A stretch of DNA of 64,000 nt from Corella eumyota (taxonomy: Eukaryota; Chordata; Ascidiacea; Phlebobranchia; Corellidae), in NCBI GenBank assembly GCA_963082875.1, contig OY720098.1, positions 21,204,001 through 21,268,000 of the forward strand, given 5' to 3'. The translations under genes were made by a program, and so were the position numbers. The stretch's first letter is position 1; every line of letters begins with the position of its first letter. Under the pieces are notes generated by a model. It saw nothing but the letters and a program-made list of their open reading frames with translations, searched no databases and had not been told where the DNA came from. Below, one piece after another: positions 11,113 to 22,156 of the stretch.

Positions 11113-11408
11113 AACACCGGCAACATGGTGTAGTGGTAAGAACACTTGCTACACCACACATGAGGTCGTGTGTTCAATCCCCACTGATCTCACGCTGTAG
11201 CGCCTTTGAGTAAGGCGGTATAAACGGTACGAACTCCTGCTGAGTCAGCGTTTAATCAGCAGCATAATTATCGGGAAATTATAATCTATAATATCCCAAA
11301 CTGCCACAGGCAACTTGGGACTGGGTCGGGGTAACTGATGTTACTCTATGTTTAAGTCGCGCATTCGACGTTCCCACATCGAGGATAAAGATATATACAA
11401 AAAAAATC
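11113..11408 (+). mobile_element. SINE, full length, plus copy of a head-to-head pair
   Basis: Head with CATGGTGTAGTGGTAAGAAC and TGTTCAATCCCCACTG, full body and the tail GGATAAAGATATATACAAAA. With the preceding minus copy it forms a large imperfect palindrome that could fold as RNA or DNA. Confidence 0.9.
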
Positions 11409-11737
11409 GATCCTAGTACTTCATGTTTGCAACTTATTATTTTATAGATGTGAAACCTTAATAAAACTTCGTTTTGTACTCATATTTTAATTTAAATGAA
11501 AGTGAAAAAGTAGTTTTAATAAATAAAATGATTTTATAAGTAAGATAAAATATTGAGGATAAACTTGAGAAGCAAAAATGTAATGTCATGATTACGTTTT
11601 GCAAAAAGTCATTAATAAAAGTAAAACGTGCGTTTTGTTATTATTGAATGGGCAGAAAATTGTTTTTTTACTTCATTTTTAAAGAATTTTGCGCCAATAC
11701 ATTTGGCAATACTTACAGGAAGAATTTAATTTTTTTA
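11409..11737. other. AT-rich spacer, no feature seen
   Basis: No reading frame or repeat that I can support. Confidence 0.45.
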
Positions 11738-11809
11738 TTTTATTTATCTTTATCCTTGATGTGGGAAGATCGAATGCGCGACCTAAACATAGAGTAACAT
11801 CAGTTATTC
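11738..11809 (-). mobile_element. SINE tail half, split by the fold-back element
   Basis: The complement of the SINE 3' end (TTATCCTTGATGTGGGAAG, ACATAGAGTAACATCAGTTA) stops exactly at CAGTTATTC. The rest of the same SINE resumes at 17242 in the same orientation. Confidence 0.85.
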
Positions 11810-11828
11810 AATAGGGGTTGCGAGTTCG

Positions 11829-12037
11829 TTTGGCACATGTACCAGAAAATGTGCCAAAAAAAATGTGCCAAAAAATGGCACAAAATATTGGCACAAAAAA
11901 TGTGCCAAACAAAATGTGCCAAGAAATGGCACATAAAAATGACACAAAAAATGTGCCAAGCTAGAATGTGCCAATCTGAAAAAATTTCACAAATTATGTG
12001 TCATTCTGCGAAATATGCTCGTAAATGTGCCAATCGA
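11829..12037 (+). repeat. GTGCCA box array, left terminal inverted repeat
   Basis: AAATGTGCCAAA and TTGGCAC boxes in mixed orientation at roughly 10-25 base spacing. It matches the complement of 17037-17225 in order as well as in motif, so it is a true inverted repeat rather than a shared motif only. Confidence 0.9.
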
Positions 12038-12289
12038 TAGTAAAGGATTAAAAGTAATATTAACGTTTTAGATTATCACTGGTGTTGTACAAACAGACAA
12101 TCAATCCTGTGTAGGAAAGCGATTAGAATCTCCATCAATTCTAATGCTAAGGCTTATGTCTGTCTGATAGTCAGTTAGTCATTAGTGCATTGCAGACATG
12201 TTGTATGTTGATTATATGGTATAGTATGATAGTGTCTTGTCTCTTTATAACAATTACATGAAAATAGGTAAAATAAAGATTTTGCCCGA

Positions 12290-13930
12290 ATTGCCAAAAA
12301 AATGTGAGCTAATTCTTATGCATGTGCCAATTTGCAAAATTGAGCTAGTTCTCAGTTATGTGCCAATAAGTTGTGGATTGTTAAAGGTAATGATATGTTT
12401 TAAGATAATGGTTCAAAATATGTGCCAATTCGTGAAATTGAGCTTATTTTTAATTAAGTGCCAATTTGCAAAATTTAGCTAGTTCTTAGTTATGTGCCAA
12501 TATGTTGTGGATTGTTAAGGGTAATGATATGTTTTAAGATAATGGTATAAATTATATGCCAATTTGTAAAATTGAGCTTATTTTTAAAAATGTGCCAATT
12601 CATAAAATTGAGTTAATTCTTAAATATGTGCCAATTTGCAAAATTGAACTGATTCTTAATTATGTGCCAATAAGTTGAGGATTGTTAAGGGTAATGATAT
12701 GTTTTAAGGTAATGGTATAAATTATGTGCCAATTTGCAAAATTAAGCTTATTTTTAAAAATGTGCCAATTTGTAATTCTTCAATATGTGCCAATTTGCAA
12801 AATTGAACTGATTCAAAATTATGTGCCAATAAGTTGAGGATTGTTAAGGGTAATGATATGTTTTAAGATAATGGTATAAATTATGTGCCAATTTGCAAAA
12901 TTAAGCCTATTTTTAAAAATGTGCCAATTCATAATTCTTAAATATGTGCCAATTTGCAAAATTGAACTGATTCAAAATTATGTGCCAATAAGTTGAGGAT
13001 TGTTAAGGGTAATGATATGTTTTAAGATAATGGTATAAATTATGTGCCAATTTGCAAAATTAAGCTTATTTTTAAAAATGTGCCAATTCGTAATTCTTAA
13101 ATATGTGCCAATTTGCAAAATTGAACTGATTCAAAATTATGTGCCAATAAGTTGAGGATTGTTAAGGGTAATGATATGTTTTAAGATAATGGTATAAATT
13201 ATGTGCCAATTTGCAAAATTAAGCCTATTTTTAAAAATGTGCCAATTCGTAATTCTTAAATATGTGCCAATTTGCAAAATTGAACTGATTCAAAATTATG
13301 TGCCAATAAGTTGAGGATTGTTAAGGGTAATGATATGTTTTAAGATAATGGTATAAATTATGTGGCAATTTGCAAAATTAAGCTTATTTTTAAAAATGTG
13401 CCAATTCGTAATTCTTAAATATGTGCCAATTTGCAAAATTGAACTGATTCAAAATTATGTGCCAATAAGTTGAGGATTGTTAAGGGTAATGATATGTTTT
13501 AAGATAATGGTATAAATTATATGCCAATTTGCAAAATTAAGCCTATTTTTAAAAATGTGCCAATTCATAAAATTGAGCTAATTCTTAAATATGTGCCAAT
13601 TTGCAAAATTGAACTGATTCTTAATTATGTGCCAATAAGTTGTGAATTGTTAAGGGTAATGATATGTTTTAAGATAGTAGTATAAATTATGTGCCAATTT
13701 GCAAAATTAAGCTAATTTTTCAAAATGTGCCAATTTGCAAAATTGAACTGATTCCTAATTTTTGCCAATAAGTTGTGGATTGTTAAGGATAATTATATGT
13801 TTTAAGTTAAAAGTACGAATTATGTGCCAATTTGCAAATCGAGCTTATTTTCAAAAATGTGCCAATTTGCAAAATTGAGCTAATTCTTCAAAATGTGCAA
13901 ATTTGCAAAATTAAGCTATGTTTAAATAAT
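12290..13930 (+). repeat. 159-bp minisatellite built from TGTGCCAAT boxes
   Basis: The landmark GTTGAGGATTG recurs at 12674, 12833, 12992, 13151, 13310 and 13469, exactly 159 bases apart. Each unit holds four TGTGCCAAT boxes separated by unlike spacers. The flanking parts (12290-12660 and 13560-13930) are more diverged relatives of the same unit. Sharing of the GTGCCA core with the element's ends suggests one origin. Confidence 0.95.
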
Positions 13931-15395
13931 GTTTAAAAATTAACTGTTTTTTATTTTTTTTCAGATTTTTTTAATAATATACTTTTTAAATGTTTTGATA
14001 TAATCCAACAAGATGTGTGAATTGCCAGTGTGCCAATTTGGAAAATGTGTCAATTTGAAAAAAATGTACGATATGGGAAGATGGGAGAATCTGAAAAATT
14101 TTAAAATGTGTTAAAAAAATTATTTTGCAAATTTAATAAAAGGGCAATACTTGGAAAAAAATGTGTCAAATTATTATTAAATGTACAGGTCCAATAAAAA
14201 ATGGTCGTTTTTAAATAAAGTTAAAATATATATGCTTTAATACATTCTTAAAGTATCATTATAAAACGTGTTAAAAATGATTTCTTGTTTTTTTTTAATA
14301 TTTTAAAAATCAGTGATTAATGCATAAAGTTTAATTTGTTGTATGATATAAAAGCAATACAATAAAACCGCTGGTTAGAAATATTTTTTTAAGTTTTTAA
14401 ATTTTAAGGATAATGTAAAGTTTAACCATTAATCACGTTTAAAAAATCACATAAAAATATAAATTTTGGATAACATGATTTATCTATAGCGATACTAAAA
14501 AAGTTTAATTATAAACTTATTTTTGTTGTTATAATTAAAATACCTAGATTGTTTAAATTTAAGTAAATAAGTTTTAATAGTCCTATAATAAAACCTAGCC
14601 AAAAATTTGTTACAAAATAACTAGTTGATCATTTTAAATATTTTTATTAATAATTGCGGGGTGCATACATTGATTCACTGTAAATCATCACTTAAAAATC
14701 GCTAATAAAGAGATGTAATAAATAAAAAGAAACGCGACTAATATTTATATTCTATATGAATTTATTGCGTAATAACCTTTTTTTTATGTTACATGACAGG
14801 CACTGTTAGAATTTTAGTACTAGACTGACTAAGTATTTGTAAAAAATATTTTTTAACGATTTTTTAATTAAGAAATAAATGTAGTTGAACTTTTTATTCT
14901 ATTAAAAGGTCTTTGACAGACGGGAACGAACGTCATTGAAATTTTTAAAGTTCTAACCAACAAATACTGAATGGAATATTACAAAATATCAGTGGTCTGA
15001 ATGAAAAATTTTGCATAGAATCAAATACAAATATTAAACGTTGCTGAAAGCATTAATATATCGTAAAATATAATGTGGGTTTTGTTTTATATATGTATAC
15101 CCTTATATATTTATGATTTACGATTGTGGGTTTTTTATAATAAATTCCATATGCGTATTCGTTTTTGTTTTTTTTTCCAGAAATTTATGTACGCTTTTCC
15201 GAATAATTTAACATTCTAAAAAGCGAAATTTTTTACTAATTTTTTTGAGTTATTAAAAGATTTTAAAATTATAATTTACAGAAAACATACAAAAATCTAA
15301 TGAGGTGATATTTAGTGTCTAAACCACTACTAGTAATCTTTAATAAAATCACATTAAAAAACCTTTAATGCATATAAGTCTTAAACATCTCAAAA
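13931..15395. other. Interior of fold-back element, no feature seen
   Basis: Very AT-rich, with a few stray TGTGCCAA boxes at its left edge. No coding exon that I can support. Confidence 0.45.
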
Positions 15396-15478
15396 CTGAG
15401 TTAGGGTAAACAGTGTTTCTCTATGTTCAGGTTGTGAAGGCAAACTTCTCCATACCAAAGATAAAAATTATAAAAAAA
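15396..15478 (+). mobile_element. Degenerate SINE tail
   Basis: CTGAGTTAGGGTAAACAG, TCTCTATGTTCAGGTTGTG and CCAAAGATAAAAATTATAAA align with the SINE tail in order. The copy is old and truncated. Confidence 0.55.
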
Positions 15479-15489
15479 AGGAAATTTAC

Positions 15490-15636
15490 CTTAAGTGAGC
15501 TGCAAAATATTTTAGATTCAAAAGGTTTTTCAGGAGATTTAATGTTTGGACCTTTAACAAGATTTAAATTCAGATTGTTTTTTTCACTTAAATAACTTTC
15601 AAAGTTGGAAAATGACTTCATTTCAATAAAAGGTGT
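15490..15636 (-). CDS. Possible orphan exon inside the fold-back element
   Basis: On the minus strand a TTTTAG acceptor (just above 15636) and a CTTAAG|GTAAAT donor (at 15490) frame 49 open codons with phase 0 at both ends; it reads TPFIEMKSFSNFESYLSEKN and further to CSSLK. I recognise no family and could not find partner exons. It lies in an otherwise non-coding AT-rich interior, so it could be a relic of a captured or element gene, or chance. Confidence 0.25.
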
Positions 15637-16829
15637 CTAAAATATTTTTAAGTAGTTTATTAAGACTAGTCACTGGCATAAACTATAGTCGGCATTTTAG
15701 TTGTAAGCCCATTAATTAAACATACATAGATTGTCCATTAATTTTATTTTATATAGATGTTTTTATTATCTCTATTGTTCGTAATTTTTTTTTTACTTCT
15801 TATCGTTTTTATAAAGAAAAAATTTTATTTGGTTTGCTGGGCGCAAAAACTCATAAATAGTTGGGGTTTAAAGTAAGGTTCAAAATTAGTTTTTTGCCCA
15901 TTATTTAATATTTAATTTGTTTATTGTGTGCTTTGTTGTATATGATTTTGTATTGCATGATTTGTTCCATTTTTAATTTATATTAAAAGTCACTAATAGA
16001 GTAGATTTAATTATTTAACAAGACAGTTTAATACATATATCTAGTAACTGCACCTTTTAAAAAATACTATTAGTACCATATACCCAACAAAACATAATAT
16101 GTTTTAAGGTTACTTATAAACGCAATAACAAATGCATTTTCATATCAAAGCAAATGTGGTTATTAATACAGATTACTAGAAAACAAATGAGTTATATACA
16201 TATTTAAACGTATTGCAGTAAAAATACTACGTTTTACCTATACTACATTTTTTTTATTTGTGTTTGGAGTTTCTGCCACCAATAAACACTGTAATAACAA
16301 AATATTTAAGAAAAATTATACGATTTAAATATTTAATTTTGATTTTTGCGTTTGTATAAATATCTATCAATAGAAAATACTTAATATAAAGCTTTTTAGT
16401 TTGTTGCAAGATCACGTCGTGGATATTAATAATAAAAGCAACTTTCTGTAAACTAAAAATAAAAAATCAAGTTGTAATTTGCAGTGATAATTTAATTTTG
16501 AGGTAAGTTTTTTTTAATTTACAAACGTCTCCGACCTTTCTACAAAAATCACATTGTTTTTTAAATAAAATATTTAAAAGTGCAACTTTTTAAAGTCTTT
16601 GTGATTTAATTATGGCATAAAAATATTTATTTTTATTTTATTTTTAAAAACACTTTTACCTTGATATATATGTATTTATAATCGAATTAGATTTTAAACA
16701 CTAACATCAATTTATTATAATAAATAATAATAAAAAAATTAAAACAAATAAATAAATAAAATGGCGTGACACTATATAAATTACTTTACATGTAATGTAA
16801 TATCTATAGTAACACTGGCAATATGAGGT
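15637..16829. other. Interior of fold-back element, no feature seen
   Basis: AT-rich sequence. A fragment near 15690 (GTCGGCATTTTAGTTGTAAG) resembles the start of dispersed repeat family D but is too short to annotate. Confidence 0.4.
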
Positions 16830-17010
16830 AACGCTATAAACGGTATAAACTCATGCTGCCAACACACAACCAGCATCTTATTATTATCGGGCAATTACAA
16901 CCTATAATATTCCACACTGGCAAATTTAACTCGAGACCTTGTCGGGGTTACTGATGTTACTCTATGTTTAGGTCTTTAAGCTTTCTTTCTCACATCAAGA
17001 AAAAATAAAT
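16830..17010 (+). mobile_element. SINE 3' half inside the fold-back element
   Basis: Body and tail of the SINE family (ACGCTATAAACGGTATAAAC, TATCGGGCAATTACAACC, ACTGATGTTACTCTATGTTT) end just before the right inverted repeat. Confidence 0.75.
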
Positions 17011-17036
17011 GTAAAAAAAAATATTATTTGGCAACC

Positions 17037-17225
17037 TTGGCACATTTTTTTTATGTGCCAATTTTTGGCACATAAAATGTGCCATTTCAATTGGCACATT
17101 TTTTGTGCCAATATTTTGTGCCATTTTTTGGCACATTTTATTTGGCACATTTTTTGTGCCAATATTATGTGCCATTTTTTGGCACATTTTGTTTGGCACA
17201 TTTTTTGGCACATGTGCCAAACGAA
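17037..17225 (-). repeat. GTGCCA box array, right terminal inverted repeat
   Basis: Complement of the left array, in the same order of boxes; see the entry for the whole element. Confidence 0.9.
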
Positions 17226-17241
17226 CCCGCAAGCCCGTCTC

Positions 17242-17466
17242 CAGTTATTCGACCCAGTCATTAGTTGCCTTTTGCTGTTTTGTAGTTTGGAATAATAATA
17301 GTTATAATTGCTCGATAATTATGCTGCTAATTAAGTGCTGGCATAGCAGGAGTTTGCACCGTTTATAGCACCTTACTCAAGGGTGCTACAACATGAGAGC
17401 AGTGGGGGTTAAACCCACGACCTCATGGTGGTGTAACAAGTGTTCTTACCACAACACCACGCTGCC
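17242..17466 (-). mobile_element. SINE head and body half, split by the fold-back element
   Basis: It starts with the duplicated CAGTTATTC, continues GACCCAGTCATTAGTTGCC and runs to the complement of the tRNA-like head (ACCACAACACCACGCTGCC). Together with 11738-11809 it makes one complete SINE. Confidence 0.85.
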
Positions 17467-17582
17467 GGTCAAATTGTTTTAATTAAACCACAGATAATGT
17501 AAAGTTTATATTTTAACAGCTTAAGTTTTGTATGACAACCAGACTTAAAACTATTAAAAACCATTTAAACCAGACCAACAAA

Positions 17583-20500
17583 ATGGCAACAACACCAGTT
17601 TTAATGAAAGTTTTGGCATCTTCTGTAAGAATTGCAAACAAAGCTGGAGTTCTGGTCAGAGAAATAATGTCATCTGGTGACCTTGGAGTTAAGGACAAGG
17701 TTGATGAAGTATTTTTAAAATATTTTTAATTTTTATTGGTGGTTTATCATATATATACAATTACGTAATTAGTTATGTGCCAGTCTGGAAAGTAGGGCAG
17801 CGTGCACGCACAAGATTTTTTTTTTGGTGAAATAGGTACAATACTGGCACCTTGTGGTAACATATTTAAGTCAAATTTAGGTATTGGGTGAAACATGCCA
17901 ACATAAATCACACGTGCACAAGTAAACTGAAAATTTTAGTTTTTCATTTTAAATGTTTGCGAAATCTTGCACTACGTTGCGATGCGTACGCCGTGTGAAC
18001 GGGCCTTAAGGCACTGTAAACAGTATAAGGTTCTGCCAAGCCCAAAACTAGGTTAAATATTGAGAAATTATAATCTATAATATTCCAAACTGTTAAAGTC
18101 AACTTGAGACTGGGTCAGAGTAACTGATGTTACTCTATGTTTAAGTCACGCATTCGACTTTCCCACATCGAGGATAAAGATATATACAGTAAAAAAAGTC
18201 ATGGAGTTGACCTATCCTATTATATCGAGGATAAATAAAAACAAAAATAATCTATTAAGTTAAACCTTTTTTTAGGGTGGACAAAACAATCTTCAAACGA
18301 AAGCCGATACGGCTGTGGAGAAACTAATTCGAGCTTCCTTGTTAGGGGAGTTCCCCAATTTGGTAGTTATCGGGGAAGAAGATGAACCCCTTGACCCCAG
18401 TGCTGACCTTAAAGCAGGGCCGTGTCAAAAGGTCATATCCAAACAATGCCCTTCTGTGTATAACAATGTAAAAGAAAGCGAGGTAAAAATATTTGAATTT
18501 ATTTTTTTTTAATAATTTATTTATTTTTGATACTGGAAAAATTCACAGCTTATTTAGTAGTAAAGATCACTACTCAAACCCAGTCCTAAATTGCTGGCAA
18601 CATCCTTTAAGATGTTGTTCACCTGCTAATATTGGTTATTTGTTATTTCGTCGATTGTCATTTTTGGCTTCAACAAAAATAAAAAATAAATTTTTAAATT
18701 TAAAAAGAGATTTAAACCCAGAATCTTAAATCTTTATGTTAAGTATTTTAGTAATTTTTTTACCGACCATTTTACAAAAAACATTTGACTTATTCCAAAA
18801 AACAAAATTTCAAAAGAACATTTTACCATGATTTTAGTCGGATATTTTTAATAAAAATTAAAAGACATTTTTTAGTGGTTAAAATGGAATTTTTAAGCAG
18901 ATGGATATAGTTAATATAACAATTATCCAATTTATTTTTACAGTTACTGCAAAAAAAACTTTTAGTTGTTTTTAATTTTGCACAAAAAACAGTTTTAAAG
19001 GAAAATTAGATATAACTACATGTTAAATTTTGTTTTTCATTTTTATTCTAGTCACCTATATTTTAAAGTTTCATTCAGTATACCTACCATGTGTAATCAC
19101 ATTTAGGATGGCAATATTTACTTAACATAATAAAACAAGGTTTACCCAACTAACTAGTTAATCATTACTTTAGACCGGTTAAATATTTTAAAATTATTCG
19201 TCCTTGAGAATTATAACAAAGATTTTGAATTAAATATAATTTTAATATAAAACACTAGCACCAATATAACAGTTTAAACTTTACATTTTTTTTGTATATA
19301 TCTTTATCCTCGATGTGGGAAAGTCAAGTGCGCGACTTAAACATAAATATCAGTTACCCCGACCAGTCTTGAGTTGCCTGTGGCAGTTTGAGATATTATA
19401 GATAATAATTGCTCGGCTAATATGCTGCTGATTAAGAGCTGGCTTAGCAGAAGTTTATATCGTTTATAGCGCCTTACTCAAGGGCACTACAGCATGAGAT
19501 CAGTGGGGATTAAACCCTCAATGTGTGGTGTAGCAAGTGTTCTTACCACTACACCAAGCTGCTGGTTTTCGTTTCATGTCTTCAAGTGCTTAGATTTTGT
19601 ATAATATTGTGGAATCTTAATATTAAGTTTTTGCCATTTTTTTTAAATCATAAATTCGATTTATTTTAATTTTAAGTGCTTTTATCTTTCTTGTTACTTT
19701 TATTAATGCGTTAAAAATTAAATAACAAAAATCAATTCAAGTCCTTTTAACCAATGTACTAACTCCAACAATTTTTGATGTATTGCTATTTGGTAGTGTT
19801 GTTTAGAAAGTTGTTTGTCAGTGTTTAAACCATTTTTAAATATTTATATTTCTTAGATTGTAGTCTGGGTTGATCCATTGGATGGAACAGCAGAATACAC
19901 CCAAGGTTAAAACAATTTAATATTGTGCACCTGTGTATGTTCATAGTTCAGTATTTTACTCAGCATGGTGTTGTCAAAACACTTGGCTTCATTACATGAG
20001 GCCAGAAATTAGATTCCCGCTGCTCTCATGCTGTAGCACCCTTAAATAAGGCGCTATAAGCAGTATGAACCCCTGCTGAGCCAGCACTTAATCAGCAGCT
20101 TAATTATGAGGCAATTATAATCTATAATATCCCAAACTGCTAAAGGAAACTCAAGACTGGGTTGGGGTAACGGATGTTACTCTATGTTTAAGTGGGGTTG
20201 ACCTTCCTACATTGAGGATAAATAGGTGTAAAAAAAACTTCCTAATAATTAGAATCACCTTTTCTACCACCCAGGTTTGCTGGACCATGTTACAGTGCTT
20301 ATAGGGATGGCAATTAATGGCAAAGCAGTGGCAGGAGTTATCCACCAACCTTTCTACAACTACAAGGAAGGACCGGATGTGAGATTTATTTTATATTTTT
20401 TTTTATTTATTTTATTATTTTTTTTTTTCAAAAGTTTAAACAATATTTGTGACCTTCAGGTCTGCAAAGGTCGTTCAATTTGGGGTCTTGTTGGTTTGGG

Positions 20501-21037
20501 TGCATTCGGGTGGAACCGTAGTGAGCCACCTAGCGGTCGTAATGCTCTGATAACCACAAGGTCACACTCCAACGAACTTGTTAATAAATGTCTCGAAGCG
20601 CTGAAACCGACAGAGATTATGAGACAAGGTGGAGCAGGGAACAAGGTTTGGGGTTATTTTATCCTCATTTTAAATACGTTATCCTCTTTTTGAACACTTT
20701 ATTCTCCTCCTAGGTCCTTAAGATCATCGAGGGAGAAGCGGATGCTTACGTGTTCGCCTCCCCGGGATGCAAGAAGTGGGATACTTGTGCTCCGGAAGCT
20801 GTGCTCCTTGCTATCGGAGGACAACTGACGGATGTTAAAGGTTGGGAAATATTAAATAATTATTTTATAAATTGAAAAAAAAAAATTGAGGATAAATTAT
20901 ATATTTTAGGGAACAAAATTGAATATCACTCGGGCGTGAAATATCCGAACACCGGGGGCGTAATTGCGACGTTTCGAGACCACGAGAAAATTATTAAAAA
21001 TATTCCCCAAGATGTTAAAGATGCTCTCGTTTCTTAA
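17583..21037 (+). CDS. BPNT1: 3'(2'),5'-bisphosphate nucleotidase 1
   Basis: Hydrolyses 3'-phosphoadenosine 5'-phosphate (PAP) to AMP, clearing the by-product of cytosolic sulfation; the family is magnesium-dependent and lithium-inhibited. Seven exons: 17583-17708, 18276-18482, 19857-19905, 20275-20378, 20460-20645, 20714-20840, 20910-21037, phases consistent, 308 residues, as I recall the human enzyme. Metal-site motifs are present: QTKAD (49-53), GEED (75-78), WVDPLDGT (115-122) and [10 protein letters not shown] with Asp247. The start chosen ([10 protein letters not shown]) matches vertebrate N-termini; an in-frame ATG at 17532 would add 17 residues. Introns 1-3 contain SINE copies and the first also holds a MITE end. 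It converges with SLC35B1. All key residues look intact, so I expect an active enzyme. Confidence 0.96.
17938..18006 (+). mobile_element. Harbinger-like MITE, right end only
   Basis: Matches the right end of the MITE at 61035-61865 (ATTTTAAATG, TTGCGAAATCTT, CACTACGTTGCG, GTACGCCGT, GAACGGGCCT) and is followed by TAA. In BPNT1 intron 1. The left end is not certain; GCAGCGTGCACGCACAAG near 17798 may be it. Confidence 0.55.
18007..18195 (+). mobile_element. SINE 3' part, abutting the MITE end
   Basis: Begins at TAAGGCACTGTAAACAGTAT, the middle of the SINE, exactly where the MITE end stops, and runs to the tail GAGGATAAAGATATATACAG. In BPNT1 intron 1. Confidence 0.8.
19284..19565 (-). mobile_element. 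SINE in BPNT1 intron 2
   Basis: Near full length: tail complement TATATCTTTATCCTCGATG through to the head complement CTACACCAAGCTGCTGG. Confidence 0.88.
19957..20231 (+). mobile_element. SINE in BPNT1 intron 3
   Basis: Head AGCATGGTGTTGTCAAAACA with a degraded B box, full body, tail ATTGAGGATAAATAG. It ends about 45 bases before exon 4. Confidence 0.85.
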
Positions 21038-21241
21038 AAAAATAATTAAAGTAATTAAAAGAAAATTTTTATTTTCGAAATTAATCCGATTATAATTAAA
21101 ATATTCAGGAAAAAAGTTGAATTTTTCTAGTGTTAATTTTGCAATTTTATTAATGCTTAAATTTAAATTAAAAGCGCAGTAAAAATTACACCATTTAAAG
21201 TAAATTAAATATGTTATTTAACTAGTTAATAGCTTACCTTA

Positions 21242-21380
21242 TGGTCGGCATTTTAATTGTCATAATATAGTCACAACTCTTATCTAATATTTGCCAGCGA
21301 TAATTTACCCACGCACCACAAATGGCAGTTTTATTTATTCGAAGGCTTAAACACACGTATATATTGTCAACTGATATGTA
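21242..21380 (+). repeat. Dispersed repeat family D, copy 1
   Basis: Shares GTCGGCATTTTAATTGT, AATATTTGCCAGCGATAATT, CGCACCACAAATGGCA and TTTTATTTATT with 24691-24830 and 57840-57975. Family unknown; no coding capacity or terminal repeats seen. Confidence 0.7.
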
Positions 21381-21896
21381 TAGTACGTTTTATACAGTAA
21401 AAGCTAGGCAATTATTGTTATTTATTATCAATCCTAAGTTTGTTTTATTACATTGTTGGTATTATGTGGGACCTCTTTATTTTAACAAGCAATTTTATTT
21501 TTAATTTATGCAAAATAGTTTATTTTATGTTTTTGAATTATTATTTGAACAAAAGAAAATTATATTAGTAGCTTATGCTTAATAAAGTTATAATTTATTA
21601 ATAATTTACAAATTTGTCTGATAATTATATTAACAAAATAAAATATTTAGAGACTGAAATTAAGGTTTAGAAAAAAACTCGTTGAGGTTTTTATTTAAAT
21701 TAGTTGTGTTTAATTAATCAAGTTTAGTTTAGTATTGAAAAATTAGTACAACAACTGATACAATTTATGATTTTTTTGTTTTTAAAAAACGAGTAAATTA
21801 AAAAGTTGAATTTTAAAATGGGATCACGTCTGTTGTCCGGCTTTAGACGAAACAATGTGCCGTTTACCATAGAAGAGAATCTGTACCACACATGAG
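21381..21896. other. AT-rich convergent spacer, no feature seen
   Basis: Between the 3' ends of BPNT1 and SLC35B1. No supportable feature. Confidence 0.4.
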
Positions 21897-22156
21897 ATGC
21901 TGCACCACACATGAGGTCGTGAGTTCAATCCCCACTGATCTCATGCTGTAGCGCCCATAAGTAAGAAGCTATAAGTGGTATGAACTTCTGCTGAGCCAGC
22001 ACTTAATCAGCAGCATAATTATTAGGCAATTATAATCAATAATATCGCAAACTGCCACAGGTAACTCGAAACTGGGTCGGAGTAACTGATGTTACTCTAT
22101 GTTTAAGTCGCACATTCGACTTTCCCACATCGAGGATAAAGATATATACAACAAAA
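21897..22156 (+). mobile_element. SINE, head partly lost
   Basis: TGCTGCACCACACATGAGGT and GAGTTCAATCCCCACTG, then full body and tail GGATAAAGATATATACAAC. Confidence 0.87.

Larger units (their letters stand above)
11810..17241. mobile_element. 5.4-kb fold-back (inverted-repeat) DNA transposon nested in a SINE
   Basis: The ends are inverted and homologous over about 200 bases: a unique outer part sharing TTGCG, GTTCGTTTGGCACATG, then boxes of GTGCCA (left 11829-12037, right 17037-17225). CAGTTATTC flanks both sides (11801-11809 and 17242-17250), where an intact SINE copy would have one, so this looks like a 9-base (or 8-base) target duplication. Nine bases would suit Mutator-like or Foldback elements, eight would suit hAT. 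The interior carries a 159-bp minisatellite, two SINE fragments and one possible exon. No transposase is recognised, so it may be non-autonomous. The split SINE makes the insertion itself secure; the family is not assigned. Confidence 0.8.

Noticed and set aside
11113-11190. A functional tRNA gene
   Set aside because: The tRNA-like head is part of a repeated SINE and does not form a convincing cloverleaf; all similar heads in the window carry the same SINE body or its remains.
11837-12040. Open frames rich in Cys-Ala-Lys-Lys
   Set aside because: They are translation of the GTGCCA box array, not a gene.
16990-17368. Several frames on both strands over the right GTGCCA array
   Set aside because: Repeat-derived; the boxes lack stops in several frames.
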